The notes: generated by a model from the sequence alone, not told the origin. A stretch of 64,000 nt of DNA from Liolophura sinensis (GCF_032854445.1 NC_088302.1:3837338-3901337); one strand, 5' to 3'. Positions 13,501-26,465 are shown, counted from the first letter of the stretch. Numbers and translations are program-made.

Positions 13501-15250
13501 TCTAATAGCACTTATCAGCTATCTTGGGCCTTGATGCAGCACCGGTCATTTTCCTATAGTTCTCATGAAACGCGTCTGGAGTGGTTGGTGCTTGCCAGTA
13601 CACACTTATTTCTGTTGGCTGTTTCTGGACGGCAGGTTGAGAGTAAATAGTGAAAAAGATAGCACAAACACGCTCTGTAGACAATGCAATGCGGGGACGT
13701 CAGAGCCGCTTCGCTGTTTGTCCCTAATCAAGCTTACGCTTAAAGCGGTGAGCACGACGAAATTAACTCCAGAGGAATAGAGTAGTTAACTGTCAGAAAG
13801 CAATGTAAAAACCCGCCAGATTAAAGATACAGGACAGATAAGTAATTCGGCCTTTTTTGCCATTCGGCTGAGATCGTTCAAGGGACCGGCACCGTGCAGC
13901 CCCAGCAGCGTAATGAGAGCATCTGAAATACAGCCAGTTACAAAGTGTGACTAACTGAGTACTGCTCCTGCCCTCTCTGATCACGCCAATCAAAGCGGCT
14001 GATGACACGCCCCTTCCCTTTCATTCCACATGTGACACGAACTGCTTGTCATCACATGGAGTCGTGACAGGCGCAGTAGAAAGATTGTAGGTTTCAGTAC
14101 ATGAACACGCAGCTTTCCCCTATAAACATCGATTAACGCATCACTTGCACTGCCGATTTAATTAGGTGTAGTGTTACACAACTGTAATCATAAAGGTACT
14201 GACCTTTTATTTTTAATTAATTTGATAACCGATGACCATCGAGTAATAAATACACACCCCTCACCTGACTTCTAAATCTCGTCAGCGAATTCCTACTGAT
14301 CAGGTAACTACAGACGCCAATAATTAAAGTTCAGCTTAAGTGTTATACCATCTTAATTCTATGATGTACACTAGAAAAAACACCGTTTACATCAAATCTG
14401 GCTGTTCATGAAAAGAACCTTGACCAAAAAGTCAATTTTCAAAGGCTTCATTGAAATCAGCAAATTAAGGCACTTCTTATATGCACTAAGGAAAGTGTAT
14501 AGTGTAGTCTGTATAACACTGCTGCGTATCTACAAGCCAACTGCATGCCTAGCTCATATAGATATAACGTGTCCTAAGGTAAATGCGTTTAGCATGGGAA
14601 TGAGATAGGTTCAATGCAGATAATGTGTACTTATATAATCTGCCTGCATGCCGTTGTCATGATGAACTATTTCAACGCTGACTGTCAATGTTTGGCAGTG
14701 TTTCTAGTTTACATGAATTGTGCAAATATCCCAGCGTCATTAAGCAAACAAACGATAAAATTGAATACCGCATTAAATTACATGTGCTTATATAAGTCGT
14801 TATCACAACATTTATAAAAGATATGGTATCACAGCTACCTGTCGCACAGACCTAACCATTCTGCTGTACAGACCACCTCCACCTCCCCCCCCCATCACCC
14901 CCTCCTTCTCCGGCTCTTCAGTTGTATTTCCATGTTAACTGTGACAAGGCGTATTATTTTATATGTCTGGATTGCCGTTACTAAGTTTAGTTGAACAAAT
15001 TCATAAAACATGAGAGCCATTCATGTATGAAAGGTGTTACTTGGGGCTAAATGCTAATGGGTTTTCGAGAATAAATGAGTCTACTAAAGCCCTGGTGGCC
15101 TAATGTATTAAAATGAACGTATGCATAAAACAATGCATCAATATGCTCACCTCTGTGTTTACGCACCATACCATATACAAAGGTACACGGAAAGTTAAAT
15201 AAAAAGAATACATGAATTCCAGATGTAAATCATACATATATAACTCATGT
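10541..15250. other. Intergenic, nothing recognised
   Basis: About 4.7 kb of AT-rich unique sequence with C/A-rich patches at 10709-10770 and 14875-14915. Frames such as 12788-13108 (+) and 13565-13780 (+) have no recognisable domains or convincing splice sites. Exons of an unfamiliar gene cannot be excluded. Confidence 0.35.
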
Positions 15251-15254
15251 AAGA

Positions 15255-17545
15255 TATAAGTGTTCGAGGCCGAAATACTGTGTACAATACATGGTGTCAC
15301 AGGCCGAAATGTTGTGTACAATACATGATGTCTCAGGCCGAAATGTTGTGTACAATACATGATGTCACAGGCCGAAATACTGTGTACAATTCATGATGTC
15401 ACAGGCTGAAATGTTGTGTACAATAGATGGTGTCCCTTGCCGAAATGTTGTGTATATGACATGGTGCCACAGGCCGAAATGCTGTGTACAATACATGGTG
15501 TCATAGGCCCAAATGCTCTGTACTATACACGGTGCCACAGGCCGAAATGTTGTGTACAATACATGGTGTCACAGCCCGAAATGCTGTGTATAAGACATCG
15601 TGCCACAGGTCAAAATGCTGTGTACAATACATGGTTTCATAGGCCCAAATGCTGTGTACAATACATGGTGACACAGACCGAAATGTTGTGTAAATGACAT
15701 GGTGCCACAGACCGAAATGCTGTGTATATGACATGGTGACACATACCGAAATGTTGTGTACAATACATTGTATCACAAGCTGAAATGCCATGTACAATAC
15801 ATGGTGTCACAGGCCGAAATGCTGTGTGTAAGACATCGTGCCACAGGCCCAAATGCTGTGTACAATACATGGTGACACAGACCGAAATGTTGTGTAAATG
15901 ACATGGTGTCACAGGCCGAAATGCTGTGTGTAAGACATCGTGCCACAGGCCCAAATGCTGTGTACAATACATGGTGTCACAGGCCGAAATGTTGTGTATA
16001 AGACATCGTGCCACAGGCGGAAATGCTGTGTACAATGCATGGTGTCATAGGCCGAAATGCCGTGTACAATACATTGTGTCACAGGCCGAAATGCTGTGTA
16101 TATAGCATGGTGCCACAGGCCGAAATGTTGTGTATATGACATGGTGTCACAGGCCGAAATGTTGTGTACATGCCATGGTGCCACAGGCCGAAATGCTGTG
16201 TATAAAACATGGTCTCACAAACCGATATGCTATGTCTCCAACATGGTGCCACAGGCCGAATGTTGTGTATATGAGATTGTGCCACAGGCCAAAATCCTAT
16301 GTATACGATATACTGTCACAGGCCGAAATGTTGTGTACATGACATGGTGCCACAGGCCGAAATGCTGTGTATAAAACATGGTCTCACAAACCGATATGCT
16401 ATGTCTCTAACATGGTGCCACAGGCCGAATGTTGTGTACCTACCATGGTGCCACAGGCCGAATGTTGTGTATATGAGATTGTGCCACAGGCCAAAATGCT
16501 ATGTATAAAATATGCTGTCACAGGCCGAAATGTTGTGTACATGACATGGTGCCACAGGCCAAAATGTTGTGAATATGACATGGTATCACAGGCTGAAATT
16601 CTGTGTATTTTACATGGTCTCACAAACCGAAATGCTGTATACGTGACATGGTGCCACAGGCCGAAATGTTTTGTACCTGGTATCGTGCCACAGACCGAAA
16701 TGTTGTGTATATGACATGGCATCACAGGCCGAAATGTTGTGTACAAGACATTGTGCCACAGGCCGAAAGGCAGTGTATAAAACATGGTCTCACAAACCGA
16801 TATGCTATGTCTCTAACATGGTGCCACAGGCCGAAATGTTTTGTATATGACATGGTATCACAGGCCGAAATGCTATGTATAAGATATGTTGTCACAGGTT
16901 AAAATGCTGTGTACATGACATGGTGCCACAGGCCGAATGTTGTGTACATGACATGGTGCCGCAGGCCGAAATGTTGTGAATATGACATGGTCTCACAGGC
17001 TGAAAATCTGTGTAAATTACATGGTGCCACAGGCTGAAATGTTTTGTAACTGGCATGGTGCCACGGGCAGAAATGTTGTGTATAAGACATGGTGCCACAG
17101 GCCGAAATGTTGTGAATATGACATGGTCTCACAGGCTGAAATTCTGTGTATTTTACATGGTCTCACAAATCGAAATGCTTTATACGTGACATGGTGCCAC
17201 AGGCCGAAATGTTGTGTATAACACATTGTGCCACAGGCCGAAATGCTGTGTATAAAACACAGTCTCACAAACCAAAATGCTGTGTCCCTAACATGGTGCC
17301 ACAGGTCGAAATGCTATGTATAAGATACTGTCACAGGCCGAAATGTTGTGTCCACGACATGGTGTCTCAGGCCGAAATGCTGTGCATATGACATGGTCTC
17401 ACAGGCTGAAATTCTGTGTATATTACATGTTGTCACAGGCTGAAATGTTGTGTACATGACATGATGTAACGGACCGAAATGCAATGGAGAAGATATGATA
17501 CCACAGGCCGAAACTCTATGTAGAAGATATGGTGTCATAGTTCGG
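15255..17545. repeat. Minisatellite, 34-bp unit, about 67 copies
   Basis: Near-continuous 34-bp unit: ACATGGTGCCACAGGCCG followed by AAATGTTGTGTATATG. Multi-copy blocks are themselves repeated, for example the segment around 16198-16290 recurs around 16367-16480 and 16770-16830. No stop codon is fixed in some frames, so frames of up to 132 codons appear on both strands. I treat all of them as artefacts. Confidence 0.95.
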
Positions 17546-17744
17546 ATTGCTGACATTTGTATACGAGCCGTCAGCCAGCAATGATGTTCAGGGTAAATAA
17601 TCGAGAGACCAATGTATAAAGTAACAAATTATAAAGCATCCGAGAAAAGCAATGAAAAGTTGATGTGAAAAGTTTAATTACTAATGGCGGAAAGACGCAA
17701 GGAGTCATAGGCCGAATGAAAACAGATGGGACATTGTGCCATGG

Positions 17745-17832
17745 GGTCAATGCTGGCCGCTGTCCTTAAGTGAAATATTCATAAGTACGGAGTAAACTAC
17801 CAATCAAGAAAATAAATAATTAATAAATAAAT
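17745..17832 (+). mobile_element. SINE 3'-tail fragment
   Basis: Contains AATGCTGGCCGCTGTC, AAGTGAAATATTC and AGTACGGAGTAAAC, followed by an (AATA)n-type tail. This is the 3' end of the same SINE family as 35896-36174. It lies between the 34-bp and 68-bp arrays. Confidence 0.75.
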
Positions 17833-17879
17833 CTATACATAAGAATTGTTATACATGAGTCCAGATATAATAGGCATAA

Positions 17880-18565
17880 TTAACATAGATATTAGACTTT
17901 GTTAATAAGCTGAATTGTTATGGATCAGACATGGTTTCATATAGGCCGATTTGAAACAGATTAGACTTTTATTAATAAGCCGAATTGTTATACATGAGAC
18001 ATGATATCATAGGTCGAATTGAGATAGATTAGACTTTGTTTAATAAGCCGAACTGTTATACATGAAGCATGATATCATATTGTCCGAATTGAAATAGATT
18101 AGATATTGTTCAGTAAGTCGAATTGTTATACATGAGACATGATATCATAGGCCGAAATGAGATAGATTAGACATTGTTTAATAAGCCGAAATGTTATACA
18201 TGAGACATGGTATCGAATTAAAGTAGATTAGACATTGTTTAATAAGCGGAATTGTTAAACATGAGACATAGTTTCATACACGTCGAACTGAAAACAGATC
18301 AGCCATTGTTTAATAAGCCGAATTGTTATACACCAGACATGGTTTCATATAGGCCGATTTGAAATAGATTAGACTTTGTTTAATAAGCTGAATTGTTATA
18401 CATGAAGCATGATATCATATTGACCGAAATGAAATAGATTAGATATTGTTCAGTAAGTCGAATTGTTATACATCAGACATGATACCATAGGCCGAACTGA
18501 GATAGATTAGACATTGTTTAATAAGCCGAATTTGTTAAACATGAGACATGATATCATGGGCCGAA
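17880..18565. repeat. 68-bp dimeric repeat related to the 34-bp array, about 10 copies
   Basis: The unit is two 34-bp halves. One runs ACATGATATCATAGGCCGAA then ATGAGATAGATTAG; the other runs ACATTGTTTAATAAGCCGAA then TTGTTATACATGAG. Each half keeps the ACAT..(AGGCCGAA/AAGCCGAA) frame of the neighbouring 34-bp array, so this is a diverged dimeric form of it. Confidence 0.88.
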
Positions 18566-18569
18566 TAAC

Positions 18570-18899
18570 ATGAGGCAATCGCTTTTTGTTTTGTTTGAAT
18601 CACTATCTTCATTTAAGCAGCTGCCATTTGTAAATTTTAAAAGAAATAAAAAACTAAATGTGACATTTCCTCTACAAATGTTTCCTCGTCAAAGCAGTAC
18701 AATAGCTACGATGATCGCCCACATGATTATGTCATTAGAAACTGTTATTTTCCTCGGGACCCATAATTCCTCGACTGATGAGGTTCCACCAGAACCCATG
18801 TGGTACGAGAACGGAAGTCAGGAGGTTTTCAGGTACATGGGGAAGGCCGGCGGTATATTCCGATTTCCTCCACATATTAACCCGGCCATAATCAAATAA
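18570..18899 (+). CDS. Uncertain small protein or terminal exon, 109 codons
   Basis: I do not recognise this gene. The open frame follows the 68-bp array and has a more protein-like C-terminal half than its neighbours: acidic and Pro/Trp/Tyr-containing around residues 70-85, then an FRYMGK stretch and a Gly/Phe/Pro-rich end. The stop codon at 18897-18899 is followed at once by AATAAATAAA, a possible polyadenylation signal. A hydrophobic stretch near residues 45-62 could be a signal or membrane segment if translation started internally. It could be a complete small gene, the last exon of a gene with upstream exons, or chance. Nothing in the flanks decides this. Confidence 0.22.
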   Translation: MRQSLFVLFESLSSFKQLPFVNFKRNKKLNVTFPLQMFPRQSSTIATMIAHMIMSLETVIFLGTHNSSTDEVPPEPMWYENGSQEVFRYMGKAGGIFRFPPHINPAIIK

Positions 18900-20350
18900 A
18901 TAAATTTTGCTTTAGGATGCTTACAGTTTCTGGTTTTAATCATTCAAATATGTATATCATATGGCCCTTAAGTAGGTCAGCCAGTCCATAAATAACTACG
19001 TCATCTTCGTGGCAAATGAAGGAAGATTTCCCCAAATATGTATGATTTTTGCCATGTTGTCTTTCAAACGGCAAAATAAATAAAAAGTAAAAGAGTAGCC
19101 GAATATTAAAAGTTGTTTGTTATACCAGTCACTATATATAGCAAATGTTACCATCTGTCACATAACCAGAGACTAATCACAGATTTAATTGTAAACTATA
19201 CATTGTTTAATATACCATAAAGCGGGACAGGCGAACGAGCTTGTAGATCTTACAGATATTGTCATATGATATCAAATCCTTGAATATAGGCCGTATCATG
19301 AAAAGCACTGCACCAGCCATTCACTTATATTTAGTACATGTACCTCTGCCAAAAAGGTTACTTTTTGTTGGTGTTTATTTCTATATCTGTCTGTCTGTCA
19401 TAATATACAATATAATTTCAGCCATGTCGTGGTGAAAAACATATGTGAGGTTTTGTTTCATAAAATTATTTCACACACTTAAATGTAAAAGAGGGCCATT
19501 CATGAAATATAACTTATTAATTCAAATCGGGAAGCAACCCCTACTTTTTTTGTTAAATAGTTATGAAAGAAAACTGTTAAATGAACAACTATACAATGTT
19601 AAGAGGAAGAATATTAAGATAATATTCAAACCTGCGAGCTAATAGAAGGTATTTATCTGTATACACACCTTTTGTAAGACTGAAAGTTCAGGAGGTATAC
19701 CAATGTCGAACTCATACATTCAACACACATTCTGTAAGGCTGTGACCAGGGCGAGCGGAGAACAATTGCGATACTAGCTGCAAACAGGAAGGTTTTGACA
19801 GAGCTCATGGCACGATTTGATGCTGTCGAAATCATCTTCAGTGCCCGACATTTCACTCATCGGATAACGATAAAACATTTATTGTTAAGACAATTTCCAA
19901 AGAACGCGAGGTAGCTCCTTGGATCCGTCTTATTGGTCAAAACAATTGTGGTCGGTTTCTATGGAGGCAGGAAGTAAACGGGGTTTTATGGAAGTGTGCA
20001 CGTTGCTACTGTTTAAGAATTTATATGAAGAGTTAGAATAAAATCTTAACCGAGACAAACTAACAAGAGGCTGAATTTCATGGTTAACGTGTCACCAGTT
20101 GTCAACTATCACACTGTCGTCGCTGATCGGGTTTTACTCTCCATGTTGTAGTACCTCACACTGTATACTCGCGAGTGTTATATGCGTCGGCACATACCTA
20201 GCGTTTTCGTCAGTAGATTATAAAAGTACAGCAAACAAATCTAAACACCAAACCGGGAGCGCACACGGGTTCCCAGCTTCCTGGTAAATGGGTACACGAC
20301 CATAGATTGAGACCTGTGTCATTCTTCCCAGGTAATAACTTTCAGAAATA
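18900..20350. other. Intergenic, nothing recognised
   Basis: AT-rich unique sequence. A short segment around 20305-20350 (GTCATTCTTCCCAGG, CTTTCAGAAATACAC) recurs in altered form at about 35240-35290, so it is part of a dispersed repeat. Confidence 0.35.
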
Positions 20351-20355
20351 CACAC

Positions 20356-20511
20356 CTGGGGCCAGTCTCACAAAGATGTCGCGACGAATTGCGCATATAG
20401 GGCAATGATATGGTAGCAGACATGTAGGACACTGGTATAATAGGTGAAATGTGGAAAATCGTACGACGAATGTACGATAAAAAAAATGCCGCTTTGTGAA
20501 ACTGGACCCTG
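20356..20511. mobile_element. MITE-like element, copy 1
   Basis: About 156 bp bounded by imperfect terminal inverted repeats of about 20 bp: CTGGGGCCAGTCTCACAAAG at the left, and the complement of CAGGGTCCAGTTTCACAAAG at the right. A related copy at 28411-28536 shares both ends and the interior (GCGCATATAGGGCAATG, TGTACGAT). It has no coding capacity, as expected of a non-autonomous DNA transposon. Confidence 0.7.
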
Positions 20512-22635
20512 TACTTTTCATATGTGCTCTCCTCGACGTATCAATGTTGTACGCTACACAAAACACATTTCCTTTTATCCTGCAGTATTTGCGTCTTCAC
20601 ATGGTTAAGACAAGTGTAACTGGTGCAGCGACAGCCAGTCGAACTTGGCTAAGCCCCATTTTCAAATCGAATCGGCCCGAATCGACACAAAAGATAAACA
20701 CGTTTGGACTGAAACCAAAAGATGTGCACAATTTAAACGGCGATAGAAAACGTCTTTGGGAGTCTTGGTTTATATTATTAGTTTAAAATTGAACTGAATC
20801 GACTAAAAGCAACTATTGTGCAAATAGAAGATGATTATAATTTTGGGAGTCCACCGCAGCAACGGAGTCACGTGATCAGAAAATGACAAATGGCGAAGTT
20901 TAGATGCTTTTCGTGTGGATACCTCGCTTACAGGAATTCAGAATTAATACTGGGACTGCAAAGCAGTTTCGACCGGAGTCCACGCTGTTCGTTCTCGTAG
21001 TTATGACTCTACACTGTCAAATGGTAGATAACGTAACTATATCTAAACGCACAACGCCTTTGGGAAGTCATTGACAGTACAGCAGAAACGAGCAGGTCTA
21101 CAGATTATAGATGCCGTCTAACTCAATGTTAAAGCAATAGAAAAACATGTATTTATGAAAAAAGGTGGTGTCATTTAAACGCTTTTAGCGAGAAAACTAT
21201 TAACCGTAGCTCAAACCCTTTGATACTTTGCGGAAAGAGCATTTCATGGTCCACAATTTGGTGCAAGTTTCACTTTTCCAGCTTCCATAGTTCTCGAGTT
21301 TGACAGGTCATTGAAATTACGTAACTAAATTTTAGTTTTTTTTGACTAGTAGTATATCTTTAAAAGTTACAGACAAAACATAAAAGCGGATTAGGAATCA
21401 GCGGCTCAAATTAGATTAGAATACGTTTTAAAAAATTGAAAGTTCAAGAAAGGTTGTGACGTCACAGCTTCGACCAGTAGCGAGCTTCCACAGTTTTAAC
21501 CGGAAGTCAACGATTTTTTCAAACCACCAAGGATCTACCTGCATATGAAATTTCAGAATAATCCGTTCACTGGTTTTTGAGAAGAAGATGCTTAAACGAT
21601 TTCATAAAAAATGCAATATGGATTTCAAATATTTTACTGCAAAATTTCAAGCCAATCAATCAAACGGCCTAGGCTGTATGTTGCTCACAAAATCGGGGGA
21701 AGAGTAATAATCCGAACGAAAACAATAGATGTCCCGCAGGTCTAGCTGCATGGACCCCTAAGAAGATCTTGGAAAGCCCACTTTTGTGGCGTACAGCTTT
21801 GACACTTTGAGGCCAGCGAAGGCGACAGGAGCGGGTCAGAGCGGTTAATGTATAAAAAGTTGAGCTTGGAACATAGCTAACGGATCTGACCTTATTCAAC
21901 CGTATAATGACTTTTTCACTTCATTTTCGAACAGTTTTACTGCTTAAAGACAAACTGTGCTATAAATGGCTTATCAGTAAAAATAACCTTCGATATATTC
22001 AATACACTAGCTTGCTGCATGATAGCAACAAGGCGTGTCAGCAAAATATGCGATTGTGAACATGCATACGTAGTTTCTTCCTTCGTTATCACAATACCGT
22101 GGTTTTGTGCCAGGGGAGCTATTTGTAAGCCTTATATTTAACCTACCAGTATGATCACACATCGTGTCGACAAGCTATCCCCAGGCTATGTCTGGTTTGG
22201 GGAATTTGAGTAGAGGTTAATGGCCGCGTATTCTCAGAAAACACAAATGACTTAAGTAAGTTCTCGCCACACAAATGCTTACATATTTAATAACCAACAC
22301 TCCATATACGATGTAAAACATTTCAGAAAAAAAAATAATGTCTTAACCCAAGAAAAATGCCTGAAATTTAACATGCTTACTATGAAAAGTCCTTGTTCAA
22401 TGTGTATTTAGATACAAAAGAAATTGTTCAATAAGTGAAAAAACGTAATGACGTATGAGATAACGAAAGAAGTGACAACTTTGTGATAATCCACATCTAA
22501 ATTTAGTCACGCATATATCTTGTCACTCTATCTGGTCACGCATATCTGGCACAGTGCAGCCACAGTATCCCTATTGTTACCTTATGTACAGACAAACTTT
22601 TATTCTGTCTCTTCACGAATGTCAGTCATACCTAA
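20512..22635. other. Intergenic, nothing recognised
   Basis: AT-rich sequence with no support for a gene. The 96-codon frame 20496-20786 begins inside the MITE end and is not supported. Confidence 0.35.
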
Positions 22636-22639
22636 ACTA

Positions 22640-22990
22640 CACTACTACTGCTTCTCTCTTACAGGCTACCGCTTCTCTCTAACATGCTACTGCTTCTCTC
22701 TTACAGGCTACCGCTTCTCCCTTACAGGTTACTGCTTCTCTCTAACATGCTACTGCTTCTCTCTAACATGCTACTGCTTCTCTCTTATATGCTACTGCTT
22801 TTCTTCTCTCTTACATGCTACTGTTTCTCTCTTACAGGCTACTGCTTCTCTCTTACATGCTACTGCTTCTCTCTTACATGCTACCGCTTCTCCCTTACAG
22901 GTTACTGCTTCTCCCTTACATGCTACTGCTTCTCTCTTACAGGCTACTGCTTCTCTCTTACAGGCTACTGCTTCTCTATTACATGTTGCC
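22640..22990. repeat. Minisatellite, 21-bp unit, about 16 copies
   Basis: Unit CTACTGCTTCTCTCTTACAGG, with variants TTACATG, TAACATG and CCGCTTCTCCC. The period is a multiple of three and there are no stops, so all three + frames stay open (up to 171 codons) and give Leu/Ser/Tyr/Cys-rich strings. These are artefacts. Confidence 0.95.
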
Positions 22991-22994
22991 AGTT

Positions 22995-24050
22995 TTGTTT
23001 TAGATTGTATTGGGAATGGATCTACTCATTATTGACATGGCCTACAGGTGGTTTACAAAAACTTTCCAGCTAGAGGGGATGATTTACATTTATTTACAAG
23101 CACAAGTTTTTTTTATGAATCTGTCAAGATCTTAAACACAAACAGATGTTGACAATATGCTTTTTCACACACAAGTGCAACTGTCCCCTATAGTCAGGAA
23201 TGCATTGCTTTCTAACACGACAATAACTTGATTTTTTAGGACGTTATTTTGTTTTAACTGGCCCGATATCAATGATGATCAGACTATCGCCTTAAGCGCC
23301 CCGAGGGCCCCATAGCCTTGTGGTCCTATAGCCCAGTAGCACTTCATGTCAAAAAAGCACTGTGTGTTTTATATCTGCTTAGTGTTAGCAGGCACAAAAG
23401 CCCGACTCTCTGATTATAGTCATGACCTACTTCGCTCCGTGATATCTCTGATTTTGCTTAGGTGAGATAATTTAGCCAATCACAGTTCTGGAATTGTTTT
23501 CAAACTGGAGACCCAGAAAGGTTTGTTTGTTTGTTTTTTTGTTGTTTTTTGGTCACGCGCACCAACCAATAAAAAAACGTCAAATACGGATGTATGCACA
23601 CCTGGGACTTACCTCAGCATCGTGACATTCGACGATTTATGATCCTGTAATGCTGACGTAATATGAATACTTCGGAAATCCTCCTCGAATTCTCGCTAAA
23701 AGGCACAAGGGCGCAGTGTGGTTAATTTTTTTTCTGGCAATGTATAGGTATCGTTTTACTGGGCACCCGATACATGACGAATATAAACCAATCTACACTG
23801 AGCCTATAATGACAAGACAAAATCGACGCCTTTAACTGGTATAACATCATTTTAGACTCGCTTTTTAATATACTTGATATTTTTGAATATCTATATATCA
23901 AAGACACCTGGCAATCACCATAAAACCTTAAAAACAGCAAGTTTAAACTTTAAAAGAAAAGCTTTGCAGGTCTCTGAAATGGCCTATTAAGTTAGACAGC
24001 TTTGGACATCTTGATTAAGCACTGATGAAAACAACGATATACCAACCATG
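22995..24050. other. Intergenic, nothing recognised
   Basis: Unique sequence with a T/G-rich run at about 23520-23550. No gene or repeat is supported. Confidence 0.35.
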
Positions 24051-24059
24051 GCAGTGACC

Positions 24060-24285
24060 TGAGTTCGATTCAGGCAGGCTTCGCCTTCTTAATATCACCG
24101 GGCACACAGCAGTGTCCATGAGATTACAGCATTCGCCTCGTAAACGGTAGACCCGGTGGGAAAGTTCGCCAGTAACTTGCAAAAGGACCGTGGTTTTCCC
24201 TAACTATAAAACTGACCGCCATGATATTAGCGAAAAATTGTTGAATGTGGCGTTAAAAAAATAAATAAATAAAATAAATATATTT
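24060..24285 (+). mobile_element. SINE, second family, with A-rich tail
   Basis: tRNA-like head (GAGTTCGATTCAGGC near 24061), then GGTGGGAAAGTTCGCC, GGTTTTCCC, AAAACTGACCGCCATGATAT, TTGAATGTGGCGTTAAA and an (AAATA)n tail. The 3' half matches the element at 59500-59870. Confidence 0.7.
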
Positions 24286-24303
24286 TATCTTGTCTCCAAA
24301 TGA

Positions 24304-24366
24304 GTGCATTCGCCTTTAAGCGTGTGCATTCGCCTCTAAGCGTGTGCATTCGCCTCTAAGCGTGTA
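24304..24366. repeat. 20-bp tandem repeat, 3 copies
   Basis: GTGCATTCGCCTCTAAGCGT repeated three times, the first copy with CTTTAAG. Confidence 0.9.
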
Positions 24367-24369
24367 CAT

Positions 24370-26235
24370 ACCTACTAATACCAATCAATAATTATAAAAT
24401 TGAAATAAAAGGTTACAGCATAGAGACCATCATGAAATCTGGTCACTTGCCAGTTTACATCAGTGAGGGTTTTATTCTAACTGTTCGTGTAAAGGTTTAA
24501 AAGTAGCAACGTAGACAACCGCCAGTACCATCACTTAAGCAGAATTATTAGGTACAACATCTTTCCTGCCAAATTATATACAATAGAGGACAGATTAAAG
24601 CGAACAGCACATGTGAAAAATAGTCCAAAATATAGTGGTAGAGATAGCTGAAACTACATGCACCATAAACAATACCCATCCGGGAAGTGATGAGTGCAGC
24701 TTTATACGAAGCCGTGCCCAGTCGGTTGTATTTAAATGCACAACTCTAACCGGTGCATGGTGTATGTAGGCCTACCCTTGTACAGTTATATGTGTGAAAC
24801 TGCGTAACTAGTGGCTATACACAGAAGATTGAAATCAGATTTTAAAGTAGCCTGTGTTGACTGCGTTAGTGCAGTTGGTGCAATCGTCTAATATACAGTC
24901 ATTCCCGAACTGAGGATATTGTCACGCTCTGATGTTGAATTACTTACGGTGCAATGATACAGCATATTTGCTTTCCGTCAATAAATATCAAATATGATGA
25001 AAGTTATAAATAGGCCAAGAACAGTCTAATTATTGGTGTCTTCGTCGTGTGTTCAAGTGAGACAAGACTACATTTAGACCTACTGGCATATCGGCATGAA
25101 ACTCGTGGTGCCGTGTCATATAGCCCACTTATGTTGAAATCGACTTTAAGCCAGTCAGTGAATCAAACAGTCTTGATGTTTCAACTTCCAAACGTTTGTT
25201 ATGTGTACAACTTATATATTATTAATTGTTATCTAGTAATTAAAGATGCTTTGACTTTTCACTGTTAGGGCACTGGGTTCAAACCGGGAATTGGGTAGGA
25301 AATTTGTAGATGTATAAAGTAGACTGTATCAGACCATTGCAACAGCTGGGGGCGATGCAGTCAGCACTTTAAAATCGGGCTTAAATCTTTTATGTGGCCA
25401 ATAACTCCATAATTACCCCCTAGCGCTTTTTGACTCTCAAGTCGTATTGAAGCCACTCTGCAATCACACAATCCTCTACATTACTGTAAATGAAATTTAA
25501 ATAGTTTAATGTTCTAGGAGGATCATGCTTTCTCGGAGGATCATGCCCAAGAACATAAGACTGATTGACACAACGCGTCTGTTATAAAGCAAATCTCAAA
25601 ATATTCAAATTTCAAGTAAACAATACGTGGGGTTTGGAGTTAGAACCCTTTTATCGTTAAAGGTACAAAATCCTACTGCATCATGTGACGTGTGAAAAAT
25701 AGGCAACTATTATCAATAGCAGTTACTATAACATATGTGAGTCTGAAAAAACTGACACAAAAAGTTACTTAGAGAATATAAAAGATGGAGAAAATTGAGG
25801 CGCTCAGCGTTTGTGAAGTTTCTAAAGAAGAGAGGTGGCATTTGTTCCTCGGGAACAAGGTGCGGTAATTAATCTTCACTTTAATGTCAACAAAGCTTGC
25901 CTAACACAGTCACATAACACAGGCCGTTTTACCTTAAACGGCATGAGAATTCGAACTCAAAACTCAACTATTGATGAAAAACAAATTAAAGTATAAGATG
26001 TATGCCTCTGAGGGTGGAACGTAAAGGTGAGCTGTCTCGGCGGTTGATTATGCCCTCTTATAAATGCGAAGTCGATGCACGATATGCTTTTAAAATATCA
26101 TCAAATATAACCACAAATGCGATAAATTCCAGGTCAACCATAATATGTATAAATACAACGAGGTGTGAATGTGTGTATAAGGAAAAGCATGACATCCTGA
26201 GATCGGATAAACATCCGTAAATTTTCATGGGATAA
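24370..26235. other. Intergenic, nothing recognised
   Basis: AT-rich. A short dispersed motif (TTATTCTAACTGTTCGTGT) occurs near 24472 and recurs near 30697 and 46437. No gene is supported. Confidence 0.35.
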
Positions 26236-26239
26236 GTAT

Positions 26240-26465
26240 CGTCCTAACTGTAAACACGTATCAGCTCACCAAACTGTGAACACGTATCAGTTACCCAATT
26301 GTAAACACGTATCAGCCCACCAAACTTTAAACACGTATCAGCCCACCTAACTGTAAACACGTACCAGCTCAACAAAGTGTAAACGCGTATCAGCTCACCA
26401 AACTGTGACCATGCATCAGCTCACCTAACTGTAAACACGTATCAGCTCACCAAACTGTGAACATG
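26240..26465. repeat. Minisatellite, 25-26 bp unit, about 9 copies
   Basis: Unit GTAAACACGTATCAGC followed by TCACCAAACT. Core starts at 26255, 26281, 26306 and 26332 give periods of 25-26 bp. Each copy has an ACACGTA core. Confidence 0.93.

Noticed and set aside
15637-16035. 132-codon and similar frames in the 34-bp array
   Set aside because: Repeat artefacts on both strands; no start or splice context.
15255-17545. CRISPR-like regular repeats
   Set aside because: The 34-bp units are contiguous with no unique spacers, in an animal genome. It is a minisatellite.
20496-20786. 96-codon + frame
   Set aside because: Starts inside the MITE-like inverted repeat, with no domain and no codon pattern to support it.
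22520-23035. 171-codon Leu/Ser/Tyr-rich frame resembling a membrane protein
   Set aside because: All three frames are open because of the 21-bp repeat.
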